64,000 bases of DNA from RGIG529 sp050950425 (lineage in GTDB: Bacteria; Bacillota; Clostridia; Oscillospirales; Oscillospiraceae), in assembly GCA_050950425.1 (NCBI GenBank), contig JBMNHO010000002.1, forward strand, positions 1,054,001 through 1,118,000, written 5' to 3'. The position numbers and the translations under genes are program-made. This document shows positions 8,923 to 17,264 of the stretch, piece after piece; positions within the stretch are counted from its first letter, which is position 1; each line of letters starts with the position of its first letter. The notes below the pieces were generated by a model that saw nothing but the letters and a program-made list of their open reading frames with translations, was not told where the DNA came from and ran no database searches.

Positions 8923-9030
8923 GTCTGAGAATGTTTTTTGAAATTCAGATTTCCCGACCATATTCTTCTGTCCTCATTTTTATAATAAGAAGAAACGGAA
9001 GGACAAGCATCCTTCGGGGAGGGCAGATAT

Positions 9031-11424
9031 ATGGAACACTCAAACATCAACCCAAGGCAGAAGCGAATGAAACCGTCTCGCCTGTTTACAAACAAAAGTA
9101 CGGTTTTTTTGCAGTCTCCCTTGCTTTTGCGGCTGGCGGAATACGGCATTCGTTTTTTCCTTGGGGCTATCTTAGCAAGCGGCACTCTTCTGGGGGGCTG
9201 CATCCCGTTTGGCCTTGGCTTTGTGGGTGCGTCGGGCCCCGGGCTTTCGGGGCTGTTTTCTCTTTTGGGGTGCTGCGTGGGATATTTTCTCACGTTGTCC
9301 CTTTCCGCGGCGCTCAAGTACGTTGCCGCCTCGATCCTTATTTTTGCCGTCTCTTTTGCGTTTTTTGACGTGCGTCTTTACAAGAAAGCCTGGTTCATGC
9401 CTCTTTTCACCGGCATTTTAACAGCGGCCACGGGCTTTGTCTATCTGCCGGAGCAGGGCTTTGGCGCAAGCAGCCTGATTTTGTTTTTCACGGAAATCTT
9501 ATTGGCCGGCGCCAGCGCGTATTTTTACAAAATCGCGTTTTCCCCTTGGGTGAACCCAAAAGAGGAAGAGCTGACCCGGCAGCAGGCCATCGCCATTTTG
9601 ATTCTCTGTATGAGCATTCTGGCCACTTTGTCCCAGGTGGAGCTGCCGGGACACATCTCCGTGGGACGGCTGCTTGCCGCCTTTTTGGTGATGCTCGCCG
9701 CCCTGCAAGGCGGCATGGGAAAGGGCAGCGCCGTGGGGGTGTCTTTGGGCGTTTCTATGGACCTGGCGGCGGGGGGGGCCCCGTTTTACACCATGGCGTA
9801 CGGGCTGGCGGGGCTAATGTCCGGCACTGTTTCCAGCCACGGGCGCTTTGCCACCGTCGCTTCCTATGTCATCGCAAACGGTGTGGCCGTTTTGTGGGCG
9901 CTGGGGGAGGGCACCTCCCTTTCCATCCTGTATGAGGTATTCATCGCCTCCGTCCTGTTCATGATCGTGCCGGAGCGGCGTCTGTTCCGGGTGGGCGCGC
10001 TGTTTCACTCTGCCTCCTATTCCGGCGGGGAAGAAGAGGACCTCCCCGTTCGCACGTATATGAAAGAGCGCCTGGAGGCGGCCTCCGCCGCCTTTCGGGA
10101 GCTGTATGAGGGCATCCGCTCTTCTTTCCAGCCCAACCGCAACGTCGAACACGACATAGCCGTCATCTTCGACCGGGCCGCCAGCCGGGCCTGCCGCAAC
10201 TGCCCTCTTTACAATGCCTGCTGGCAGAGAGGGTACGCCGCGACGTTCAAGGCTCTTTGCGCCGCGTCCAAAACCATGCTGGATCGAGGCAGAGCGGAAA
10301 CCTCTGACTTCCCACCCCATTTTTCCAAACGATGTATGCGCTTTTCCAGCTTTTTGACCGCCACAAACGAGGAGCTGACCGCGCTTCTGTGCCGCAAGCG
10401 GTACCGCAACCAGCTGCTGGAAAGCCGGATGGCCGTCTGCCGGCAATATGAAGATCTGGCCGGCATTTTGGGGCAGACCGCCGCCCAGCTGGACACCCAG
10501 CTCCACGCCGACGCCCAGCAAACCCGAAAACTGACCCAACTTTTGCAGGATCTGGATCTAGACGCCCAATGCAGCGTTTTTTACGACACTTCTGATCACC
10601 TTCGGGTGGAAATCGAAGGGAGCGGGCTGGCTGTTTTGGAAACGGACGAAATGCAGACCAATCTGTCTGAGCTGCTCGGCATTCCGTTGCGCCCCCCTCA
10701 GCGGAAGGAGGGAGAGCGGGAGCGCATCGTATTCACGGAGCTGGAGCCTTTGGCCGCCGTCATCGGTGTGGCCGCAAGACGAAAGGAGAACGAAACCATC
10801 AATGGAGACAACGGTTCTTATTTTAAAACAGACGATGGAATATTATATATCATATTGGCTGACGGGATGGGCAGCGGGGAGGCAGCCGCCCGGGAAAGCA
10901 ATTTGGCCATCCACCTGCTGGAGCGGTTTCTCAAGGCCGGGGTTCTTCCCGAGCCGGCGCTGAAAACACTCAACTCCGCCCTCATCCTGCGCAGCGAGGC
11001 AGAGGGCGGTTTTACCACCATTGATCTGCTCCAGATCAATCTGTTCACAGGGCAGACCGACCTGTATAAATTTGGCGCCGCCCCCTCTTATTGCTTGCAA
11101 AAACAGCATGTCCGCCGCATTTCCGGCAACTCCATCCCCATCGGGCTTTCCACCGGGGGCATCCCCTCCCCCGACATCGCCCATTTGCACGTGGATTCCG
11201 GCGATTGCATGATTTTGGTCAGCGATGGGATTTTAGGCGGAGGCGAAGATCAGTGGCTGCGCGCTCTGATCGCCGAGCACCCCCCGGGAGACCCGCCCCG
11301 GAAGCTGGCCCGTCGCATCCTCGACGCCAGCGAGGAGGCTGTCGGCTCGCTGGACGACAAAACCGTGATGGTGATGGCGGTGGAAACCCGAACGGCCAAG
11401 CCGGACCCTCTGCCCCAGACATAG
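9031..11424 (+). CDS. spoIIE: Stage II sporulation protein E (membrane PP2C phosphatase)
   Basis: A 797-residue SpoIIE, slightly shorter than the B. subtilis protein (about 827). It dephosphorylates the anti-anti-sigma factor SpoIIAA to release sigma-F in the forespore, and binds FtsZ at the polar septum. Residues about 35-330 hold a run of hydrophobic segments consistent with the ten-helix membrane domain. A central cytoplasmic region follows, with a Cys pair in RACRNCPLYNACW. The C-terminal PP2C domain starts near residue 560 and carries the metal motif ILADGMGSGEAA (about residue 609) and LVSDGILGGGED. GGAGGG precedes the ATG; a TATAAT at 8981-8986 is the only promoter element I can point to. 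Confidence 0.96.
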   Translation: MEHSNINPRQKRMKPSRLFTNKSTVFLQSPLLLRLAEYGIRFFLGAILASGTLLGGCIPFGLGFVGASGPGLSGLFSLLGCCVGYFLTLSLSAALKYVAASILIFAVSFAFFDVRLYKKAWFMPLFTGILTAATGFVYLPEQGFGASSLILFFTEILLAGASAYFYKIAFSPWVNPKEEELTRQQAIAILILCMSILATLSQVELPGHISVGRLLAAFLVMLAALQGGMGKGSAVGVSLGVSMDLAAGGAPFYTMAYGLAGLMSGTVSSHGRFATVASYVIANGVAVLWALGEGTSLSILYEVFIASVLFMIVPERRLFRVGALFHSASYSGGEEEDLPVRTYMKERLEAASAAFRELYEGIRSSFQPNRNVEHDIAVIFDRAASRACRNCPLYNACWQRGYAATFKALCAASKTMLDRGRAETSDFPPHFSKRCMRFSSFLTATNEELTALLCRKRYRNQLLESRMAVCRQYEDLAGILGQTAAQLDTQLHADAQQTRKLTQLLQDLDLDAQCSVFYDTSDHLRVEIEGSGLAVLETDEMQTNLSELLGIPLRPPQRKEGERERIVFTELEPLAAVIGVAARRKENETINGDNGSYFKTDDGILYIILADGMGSGEAAARESNLAIHLLERFLKAGVLPEPALKTLNSALILRSEAEGGFTTIDLLQINLFTGQTDLYKFGAAPSYCLQKQHVRRISGNSIPIGLSTGGIPSPDIAHLHVDSGDCMILVSDGILGGGEDQWLRALIAEHPPGDPPRKLARRILDASEEAVGSLDDKTVMVMAVETRTAKPDPLPQT

Positions 11425-11453
11425 CCCCCCCAGAGATACCTCCAGACATAACA

Positions 11454-11485
11454 CCCAAGCACCCAAATGCCCAAGCACCCAAATG
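11454..11485. repeat. 16-bp tandem duplication
   Basis: CCCAAGCACCCAAATG occurs twice head to tail (11454-11469, 11470-11485), running into the left arm of the next terminator. It is non-coding and lies just after the spoIIE stop. Confidence 0.9.
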
Positions 11486-11526
11486 CCCCGGCGGCCGCGC
11501 AAACGCACGGCCGCCGGGGCATTTTT
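11483..11526. terminator. Bidirectional terminator between spoIIE and the DUF11 gene
   Basis: AAATGCCCCGGCGGCCG pairs with its complement ending GGGGCATTT, with a 10-nt loop and T/A runs on both sides. It serves both convergent genes. Confidence 0.9.
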
Positions 11527-11560
11527 GCCGGGAAGATTTCCCCTTTGTATGGACATCGTT

Positions 11561-12355
11561 TTATCCTTTCACCCGGGCGTCATACTGAATGTCTACCCCC
11601 TGCTCCGCCTCCAATGTGTCAAGAAAGACGCCTTTTTCCGGATCCATCTGAATGGGCGGCCCGTCGTCGATGCGGGTGGAGCCTTTCACATATTCCATTT
11701 GCGGCGGCAGCAAATCCGTCACCACCACATCGGTCAGAGGGATGTTTCCCGTGTTTTCCACTTTTAGTAGATACCGAACGGAGCCGCCGCCCCGGGTCGC
11801 CACGCCTCGATCCGCCGTTTTGCAAATGGAAATGCCCGGCTGCACGATCATCAGCTCCGCCGGGTTGGACAGGATGCTGCCCCGGCATCGCCCCTCCTCT
11901 CCCTCGTATTCATACTGCACCTGGGCGGCGCTCATGGGGGCCGTCGGCACCCAGTCCCGGGCCAACGCGTCAAAAGCAACCGTGGCCCGCTGGCCGGGCG
12001 GGAGTGTCCCGACGGAGACCCCCTCCTGTAAATCGCCTTCCGAAAGGCGCTTCCCTTCCACATAAAGATCCGGTATTTCAAACCATCGGGCCGTCTCCGG
12101 GTCCAACACCTTCACCTGCTCAATGGGTAAATCCGATTCGTTGCATATCACAATGGTATATGTAACAAATTCCCCCCTGTGGGCGCAGGCGGGCGTTACG
12201 GTTTTTGTGGCGGTTACCCGTAGCACATGCACCGCCACAGGGTTGCTGACGTGGGAAACGGTCCCTTCTACCCCGTAGGGATGGGCGCTGTACCGACCGC
12301 TCACCGCCGCTGTATAGGGAAAGGCCGTTTTCTCACGCATGTCAGAAGAAACCAT
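11561..12355 (-). CDS. DUF11-repeat protein without signal peptide
   Basis: A 264-residue protein with two DUF11 (conserved repeat) modules. Each has the pattern of KTVTPACAHRGEFVTYTIVICNESDLPIEQVKVLD and, later, KTADRG...VRYLLKVENTGNIPLTDVVVTDLLPP, typical of beta-sandwich domains in surface or coat proteins. There is no signal peptide, no membrane helix and no sortase motif, so export by the Sec route is not evident. The ATG at 12355 has GGGAGG with 7-nt spacing; an upstream in-frame ATG at 12370 does not. A sporulation-coat role is possible (mother-cell proteins need no signal, and CATATAGTA upstream resembles a mother-cell -10), but this is inference. Confidence 0.8.
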   Translation of the reverse strand: MVSSDMREKTAFPYTAAVSGRYSAHPYGVEGTVSHVSNPVAVHVLRVTATKTVTPACAHRGEFVTYTIVICNESDLPIEQVKVLDPETARWFEIPDLYVEGKRLSEGDLQEGVSVGTLPPGQRATVAFDALARDWVPTAPMSAAQVQYEYEGEEGRCRGSILSNPAELMIVQPGISICKTADRGVATRGGGSVRYLLKVENTGNIPLTDVVVTDLLPPQMEYVKGSTRIDDGPPIQMDPEKGVFLDTLEAEQGVDIQYDARVKG

Positions 12356-12467
12356 GTTTTTTCCTCCCATTTTCTGTGTTCCGAGGCGCTTTTCCGTTCT
12401 CTGCCAATTTGTCTTTGGCCAATTGGCCTTTGTGCGATGTTTATCGCTGCGCCAGCGCCCCTCAATG

Positions 12468-12476
12468 TACTATATG
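12468..12476 (-). promoter_or_regulatory. Possible mother-cell-type -10 of the DUF11 gene
   Basis: On the minus strand CATATAGTA matches the sigma-K -10 pattern CATANNNTA, about 110 nt before the DUF11 gene. No matching AC at -35 is seen. A 12-bp palindrome, GGCCAATTGGCC, lies between it and the gene (12417-12428). Weak evidence. Confidence 0.25.
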
Positions 12477-12521
12477 CCGCCGTTTCGGTTTTGCCCGGGC
12501 GCCCGATGCGTTCTGAACCGG

Positions 12522-12564
12522 AAAAAGCCGCCGGTTTGACACACTTTTTTGTCAAACCGGCGGC
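12522..12564 (-). terminator. Terminator after htpG
   Basis: GCCGCCGGTTTGACA (12527-12541) pairs with 12550-12564 around an 8-nt loop and is followed on the minus strand by five T. A second GC-rich hairpin at 12634-12655 lies between it and the htpG stop. Nothing else is seen in the 345-bp gap 12356-12700 apart from the upstream region of the DUF11 gene. Confidence 0.85.
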
Positions 12565-12700
12565 CTTGCGCCCCTTTTTTTCATAAACGGGGGCAGTTTG
12601 CGCATTTCAAATGTTCAGCAGGAAATCGAGGCAGCGCCCCGGACTGCCGGGGCGCCCTTCCCGGGGGCGTTCTCCCCCCCGGTTTTCCCCCTTCAAAGCG

Positions 12701-14614
12701 CTACATCAGGCTGCAAACCAGCTCGGCGTAGCCGGCAGGGTCTTCCACGGGCAGGTTTGCGATCAGCAGCGCCTGATTGTATAAAATCTCGGCATATTTT
12801 TTGGCCTTTTCCGGATCCTCGGAAACGGCCGCCCGCAGCGCTTTGAAGGCGCCGCTGTTGGGGTTTAGCTCCAAAACCCGCTGGGCCACGATGTCCCGAG
12901 GGTCACCCTCCCCCTTCATCTGGTTCAAATATTTTTCCATCTCCAGAGAAAGAGGCCCCTCTGCTGTCATGCAGACCGGGTGGCTGACCAGCTTTTTGGA
13001 GATGCGGGCCTCCTTGATCCTGTCGCCCAGGGTCTCCTTCACAAAGGCCAGCACGTCCTTGTTTTCCTCCGCCTGCTTTTCGGCTTCCGCTTTTTCTTCT
13101 TCCGTTTCCGGCAGGGCGTCGTCGTCGTTGATGGATTTAAACGGCTTGCCTTCCTGCTCTGCCAGCGTCTGGAGGGTAAATTCGTCGATCTCGTCGGTGA
13201 GATAGAGCATTTCATAGCCCTTTGCGGCGATTCGCTCCGCCTGGGGCAGCTTCGCGATCCGCTCTGCCGTTTCCCCGGCGGCATAGTAGACAAACGCCTG
13301 CTCCTCCGGCATGCGGGACACATAGTCCCCAAGGGTGGTCATATTCCCTTCGTGGGACGTCTGGAACAGCAAAAGATCCCGCAGCATGTCCTTGTGGGCG
13401 CCGTAATCCGCCACAACGCCGTATTTCAGCTGCAAGCCAAAGGCCCGGAAAAAGGTCTTGTATTGCTCCATGTCGTTTGTTTGCAGCTTCATCAGCTCAG
13501 ACTTGATCTTCTTTTCCAGATTGGTGGAGATGACCCGCAGCCCCTTCGTCTGCTGGAGCATTTCCCGGGACAGATTGAGAGACAGATCCTGTGTGTCCAC
13601 AACGCCTTTCACAAAGCGGAAATGCTCCGGCAGGAGATCCCCGCATTTTTCCATGATCATGACGCCGCTGGAATACAGCGCCAGCCCCTTTTGATAGTCC
13701 CGGGTGTAAAAATCATAGGGCGTGCGGGCCGGCACATACAGCAGCGCCTGGTACGTGACAGCGCCCTCCACGCTCACCTGAAAGGAGAGCAGCGGATCCT
13801 CAAAGTCCCCAAACTGCTCTTTGTAAAAGGCGTTGCGCTCTTCCTCTGTCACCTGGTCCTTGTTCTTCTGCCACAGGGGGACCATGCTGTTGAGGGTTTC
13901 TGTCTCTGTGTACGTTTCCCACTCCGGCTTTGCGTCCTCCGGCGCGTCCGCGGGCTTCTCCTTTTGCCTTGTTTTCTCCACTTCCATTTGAATGGGGTAC
14001 CGGATATAGTCGGAATATTTTTTGACCAGGCTGCGCAGCCGGTATGTGTCCAAAAACTGGCTGTACCGCTCCTCCTCCGTGTCTTCCTTGATCTTCATGA
14101 TGATCTCTGTCCCCGGGGTTTCCTTTTCGCACGAAGTCACCGTGTATCCGTCCGCCCCGGAGGATTCCCAGCAGTATGCCTCGTCCGCGCCGTAGGCCCG
14201 GCTTTTCACCGTCACCGTCTCGCTGACCATAAAGGCAGAGTAGAACCCGACGCCGAACTGGCCGATGATGTCCACGTCCGCGTCCTCTTTTTTGTCCAGC
14301 TTTTCTTTAAATTGCAGCGAGCCGCTGCGGGCAATGACACCCAGATTGTGCTCCAGATCTTCCTTGGACATGCCGATGCCGTTGTCGGAAACGGTCAGCG
14401 TTCCGGCTTCTTTGTCCGGCTTGATCCAAATTTCAAAATCAGACCGTGCCATCCCCACCTTGTCGTCCGTCAACGCCAGATAAGCCAGCTTGTCCACCGC
14501 ATCGCTGGCGTTCGATACCAACTCCCGCAGGAAAATTTCCTTATGGGTGTAAATGGAATGAATCATCAAATCCAACAGTTTTTTTGATTCTGCTTGAAAT
14601 TGCTTCTTCTCCAT
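12701..14614 (-). CDS. htpG: Molecular chaperone HtpG (Hsp90)
   Basis: A 637-residue bacterial Hsp90: a cytoplasmic ATP-dependent dimeric chaperone. The N-terminal GHKL ATPase motifs are clear: FLRELVSNASDAVDK, then TVSDNGIGMSKEDL, then IGQFGVGFYSAFMVS. The middle domain (LPARTPYD-type client region, LNLSREMLQQ) and the C-terminal dimerisation region follow. I start at MEKKQFQAE (14614), preceded by GGAGG; the open frame upstream crosses the CIRCE element and promoter, so it is not coding. Transcription is controlled by a perfect CIRCE operator, implying HrcA repression and heat induction. It appears monocistronic. Confidence 0.97.
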   Translation of the reverse strand: MEKKQFQAESKKLLDLMIHSIYTHKEIFLRELVSNASDAVDKLAYLALTDDKVGMARSDFEIWIKPDKEAGTLTVSDNGIGMSKEDLEHNLGVIARSGSLQFKEKLDKKEDADVDIIGQFGVGFYSAFMVSETVTVKSRAYGADEAYCWESSGADGYTVTSCEKETPGTEIIMKIKEDTEEERYSQFLDTYRLRSLVKKYSDYIRYPIQMEVEKTRQKEKPADAPEDAKPEWETYTETETLNSMVPLWQKNKDQVTEEERNAFYKEQFGDFEDPLLSFQVSVEGAVTYQALLYVPARTPYDFYTRDYQKGLALYSSGVMIMEKCGDLLPEHFRFVKGVVDTQDLSLNLSREMLQQTKGLRVISTNLEKKIKSELMKLQTNDMEQYKTFFRAFGLQLKYGVVADYGAHKDMLRDLLLFQTSHEGNMTTLGDYVSRMPEEQAFVYYAAGETAERIAKLPQAERIAAKGYEMLYLTDEIDEFTLQTLAEQEGKPFKSINDDDALPETEEEKAEAEKQAEENKDVLAFVKETLGDRIKEARISKKLVSHPVCMTAEGPLSLEMEKYLNQMKGEGDPRDIVAQRVLELNPNSGAFKALRAAVSEDPEKAKKYAEILYNQALLIANLPVEDPAGYAELVCSLM

Positions 14615-14643
14615 CTCAAAAGCGCCTCCAAAATAATATAGTA

Positions 14644-14670
14644 TTAGCACTCGATATAATCGAGTGCTAA
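14644..14670. promoter_or_regulatory. CIRCE operator (HrcA site)
   Basis: TTAGCACTC, nine bases, GAGTGCTAA: an exact match to the CIRCE inverted repeat. It lies immediately downstream of the htpG -10 box, covering the start of transcription, 30 bp before the htpG ATG. Confidence 0.97.
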
Positions 14671-14674
14671 TACC

Positions 14675-14703
14675 ACTATAACCCATCCATTCCAAAAATG
14701 CAA
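14675..14703 (-). promoter_or_regulatory. Sigma-A promoter of htpG
   Basis: On the minus strand TTGCAT (14698-14703), 17-bp spacer, TATAGT (14675-14680). CIRCE begins 4 bp after the -10. Confidence 0.8.
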
Positions 14704-14762
14704 GAAAAATTTTTCAGCCGCCGGGCCAACCCTTCGGCCGGGGAACAGCGCCGTTTCCCTTG

Positions 14763-15545
14763 CTAAGGCGTCAAAAGGGACGTCCGCTCCATCTGGCCCA
14801 AAAGCGCCCCCAGGTAAACCAGCAGATACAAGGTGACGGCGGCATACAGCAAGACCGATTCCGCCGCGTGCCCGTCGGCCAGAGTGACGATGGAGAAAAA
14901 CCCGGCCATCTGGCCAAAAAACAGGCCCCGTCTCAGCCTGGCTCTGCCAAAATCAAACCCCGCGATATAATAAAACGCCAGAAGGGCGCATATGATGGCA
15001 AACAGCTCATACACATACTGCAAAACAGTTGGGTTGGCCGCCCGCCGCTCGTAGGCCAAGATCAACCAATAGCAGCAGAAAAACGGGGGAACCAAAAGAC
15101 GAAACCGATATCTCCCTTTCTCCCGCTCTTTGTAGTTCCCCTTTGCGGTGAGCAAAAGGGCTGTCGCCGTCCCAACGGCAAACGCCCCCAAAATCAGCCG
15201 GGAAAGGGAAACCGCGTCGCCAGACAGGGCTTTCCAGGCAAATATCCCGCCGACGCCCGCCATCAAAAGGGCTGCCGCGCAGTATGCCCCGAAACAAAGG
15301 GCGCTTTGGGTCAAAGACGCTTTGTCATACCAAAAATAGGGCTCGTATTTGATTTTTACGCTTACCACAATCAAAAAAACCGCCAAAAGGCAGGTCAGCG
15401 CCACCAGCACGATAGCCGGCCCGTTTCCGGGCAGGGCAAGCCCGGTGCCCTCTTCAAATCCGGTTTCCCGCTCCATCCAACGCAGCACGGCGCCCGCAAG
15501 GCCGGCCGCCAGCGTCACGACGGACAACAGAACCCCTTTTTTCAT
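14763..15545 (-). CDS. Polytopic membrane protein of unknown function
   Basis: A 260-residue protein I do not recognise. It has about seven hydrophobic helices: the N-terminal one (about residues 5-20), then AIVLVALTCLLAVFLIVVS, ALCFGAYCAAALLMAGVGGI, LILGAFAVGTATALLL, LLVPPFFCCYWLILA, YELFAIICALLAFYYIAG, and a last C-terminal one near LLYAAVTLYLLVYLGALL. No catalytic motif is seen. I start at MKKGVLLSVV (15545) because AGAAGGTG lies 6 nt before it. It sits alone between citrate synthase and htpG; its first residues could pass for a signal anchor. Confidence 0.8.
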   Translation of the reverse strand: MKKGVLLSVVTLAAGLAGAVLRWMERETGFEEGTGLALPGNGPAIVLVALTCLLAVFLIVVSVKIKYEPYFWYDKASLTQSALCFGAYCAAALLMAGVGGIFAWKALSGDAVSLSRLILGAFAVGTATALLLTAKGNYKEREKGRYRFRLLVPPFFCCYWLILAYERRAANPTVLQYVYELFAIICALLAFYYIAGFDFGRARLRRGLFFGQMAGFFSIVTLADGHAAESVLLYAAVTLYLLVYLGALLGQMERTSLLTP

Positions 15546-15682
15546 ACTGTCACCTTCTATTTCCAATTTCTTTCCCAGTATATCACAACCGGCTGCCGGA
15601 AGAAAGAGAAAAAGGCACCGCCTCCCTTTTGGGGAGACAGCGCCTTCCCGCTTTATTGATCGGCCCGTTGCCGGCGCCGTGT

Positions 15683-17053
15683 TTACATTCGGCTGTCCAT
15701 GGGAACAAACGGCAGGCTTTTGGCCGCTGCCTTGTAGGCGGGCCGTATGATCCGGTTGCCGGGGCCGAACACCTCTTCCAGCCGATGGGCACACCAGCCC
15801 ACCATGCGGGCAATGGCGAACAGCGGCGTATACAGCTCCTCCGGAATGCCCATCATCTTGTATACAAAGCCGGAATACATATCCACATTGGCGCAATAGG
15901 CTCTCTGCCCGCTTTTCATATCGGACAGCACGTCCGGGGTAATCCGCTCCACTGCCTCGATCAGCTCAAACTCGGGGAGCATCCCCTTTTGTTCCGCCAC
16001 CCGCTTGGCAAACCGCTTTAAGATGACGGCTCTGGGGTCAGACAAGGTATAAACCGCGTGGCCCATGCCATAGATCAGGCCGCTTTGGTCCCCCGTTTCC
16101 TTCCGGGCGATTTTTTCCAGATACGCCCGAAGCTCTTCCTCGTCCTTCCAGTCCTTCACGTCCCGCTCAATGTAGCTGAACATTTCGATCACTTTTTTGT
16201 TGGCGCCGCCGTGCCGCGCCCCTTTCAGGGAGCCAACGGCCGCCGAGATGGCAGAGTAAATGTCCGTCCCGGAAGAAGAGAGGACGCGGCAGGCAAAGGC
16301 CGAGTTGTTCCCCCCGCCGTGCTCCGCGTGCAGAACCAGGCAAAGATCCAGCAGTTTTGCCTCCTCCGGCGTAAACTGGCAGTCCCGCCGGACAGAATAT
16401 AAAAAGTTTTCCGCGATGCTCAAATTCTCCTGGGGACGGTGTAAATGCAGGCTTTCATTGTCAAAATAATGACGTTTTACGGCATATGCGTGAGCCACAA
16501 TGGTGGGACATCTCGCAATCAGCTCGATGGCCATCCGCATTTCATTGTCCAGGGTGCGAACGTCCGGGCATGGGTTGCAGGAATACAGAGCCAAGACCGA
16601 ACGAGCCAGCTTGTTCATCACGTCGCGGCTGGGAGATTTCAAAATCATATCTTCCGTGAAGTTATAGGGCAGCGGGCGAAACTCCCGCAGAATTTCGTTG
16701 AATCCTTGCAGCTGCGCCCGGTTTGGCAGCGCGCCAAACAGCAGCAGATAGGCCGTTTCCTCGTATCCGAACCGGTCTTCCGCCACGAACCCCTCGATCA
16801 TATCTTGCACGTTGATGCCGCGGTAAATGAGCTTTCCTTCTCTGGGAATCCTCTCGCCATCCTGCATCACGTAGCCCTGTACGTTGCCGATACAGGTCAG
16901 CCCGGCCATAACCCCCGTTCCGTCGGCATTGCGCAGACCACGCTTTACTTTCATGTTTGCGTAATACTTCGGATCAATGACGTTATTTTTTCGAAATTCC
17001 CCGCATAGACTTTGGATAAACTCTTGCGAATTTTGATTGATCTTTTCTTGCAT
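15683..17053 (-). CDS. gltA: Citrate synthase (citrate/2-methylcitrate synthase family)
   Basis: A 456-residue enzyme that condenses acetyl-CoA with oxaloacetate. It has the family core: LIYRGINVQDM near the N-terminus, LVLHAEHGGGNNSAFACRVLSSSGTDIYSAISAAVGSLKGARHGGAN with the catalytic His residues, the GMGHAVYTLSDPRA loop with the second active-site His, and YCANVDMYSGFVYKMMGIP near the C-terminus. The length and N-terminal extension fit the group found in anaerobic Clostridia. No aconitase or isocitrate dehydrogenase is next to it; feeding 2-oxoglutarate and glutamate synthesis is the likely role. 2-Methylcitrate activity cannot be excluded. Confidence 0.92.
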   Translation of the reverse strand: MQEKINQNSQEFIQSLCGEFRKNNVIDPKYYANMKVKRGLRNADGTGVMAGLTCIGNVQGYVMQDGERIPREGKLIYRGINVQDMIEGFVAEDRFGYEETAYLLLFGALPNRAQLQGFNEILREFRPLPYNFTEDMILKSPSRDVMNKLARSVLALYSCNPCPDVRTLDNEMRMAIELIARCPTIVAHAYAVKRHYFDNESLHLHRPQENLSIAENFLYSVRRDCQFTPEEAKLLDLCLVLHAEHGGGNNSAFACRVLSSSGTDIYSAISAAVGSLKGARHGGANKKVIEMFSYIERDVKDWKDEEELRAYLEKIARKETGDQSGLIYGMGHAVYTLSDPRAVILKRFAKRVAEQKGMLPEFELIEAVERITPDVLSDMKSGQRAYCANVDMYSGFVYKMMGIPEELYTPLFAIARMVGWCAHRLEEVFGPGNRIIRPAYKAAAKSLPFVPMDSRM

Positions 17054-17087
17054 TTCTCCATGCCTTTCTTTTCGATCTATTTTTCCT

Positions 17088-17116
17088 ATATTAACGTATT
17101 TCCTTCTTCAAGTCAA
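17088..17116 (-). promoter_or_regulatory. Sigma-A promoter of citrate synthase
   Basis: On the minus strand TTGACT (17111-17116), 17-bp spacer, TAATAT (17088-17093), 35 bp before the gene. Confidence 0.8.
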
Positions 17117-17264
17117 TGTTTATTTCCGAGAAACCCTTCACTGGTCCGCTAAAAATTAGTTTGATTTGGAATAAAATTTGGATGCTTTATCGATATTATC
17201 CTAAAAAATGAATTGTTTTACCCTTCAACTTGCAAAAAGTACCGGAAAACGGGAGGTGCCCTGA

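Noticed and set aside
12980..14587. 535-codon plus-strand frame opposite htpG
   Set aside because: Antisense to a well-conserved Hsp90 gene; product lacks any recognisable domain.
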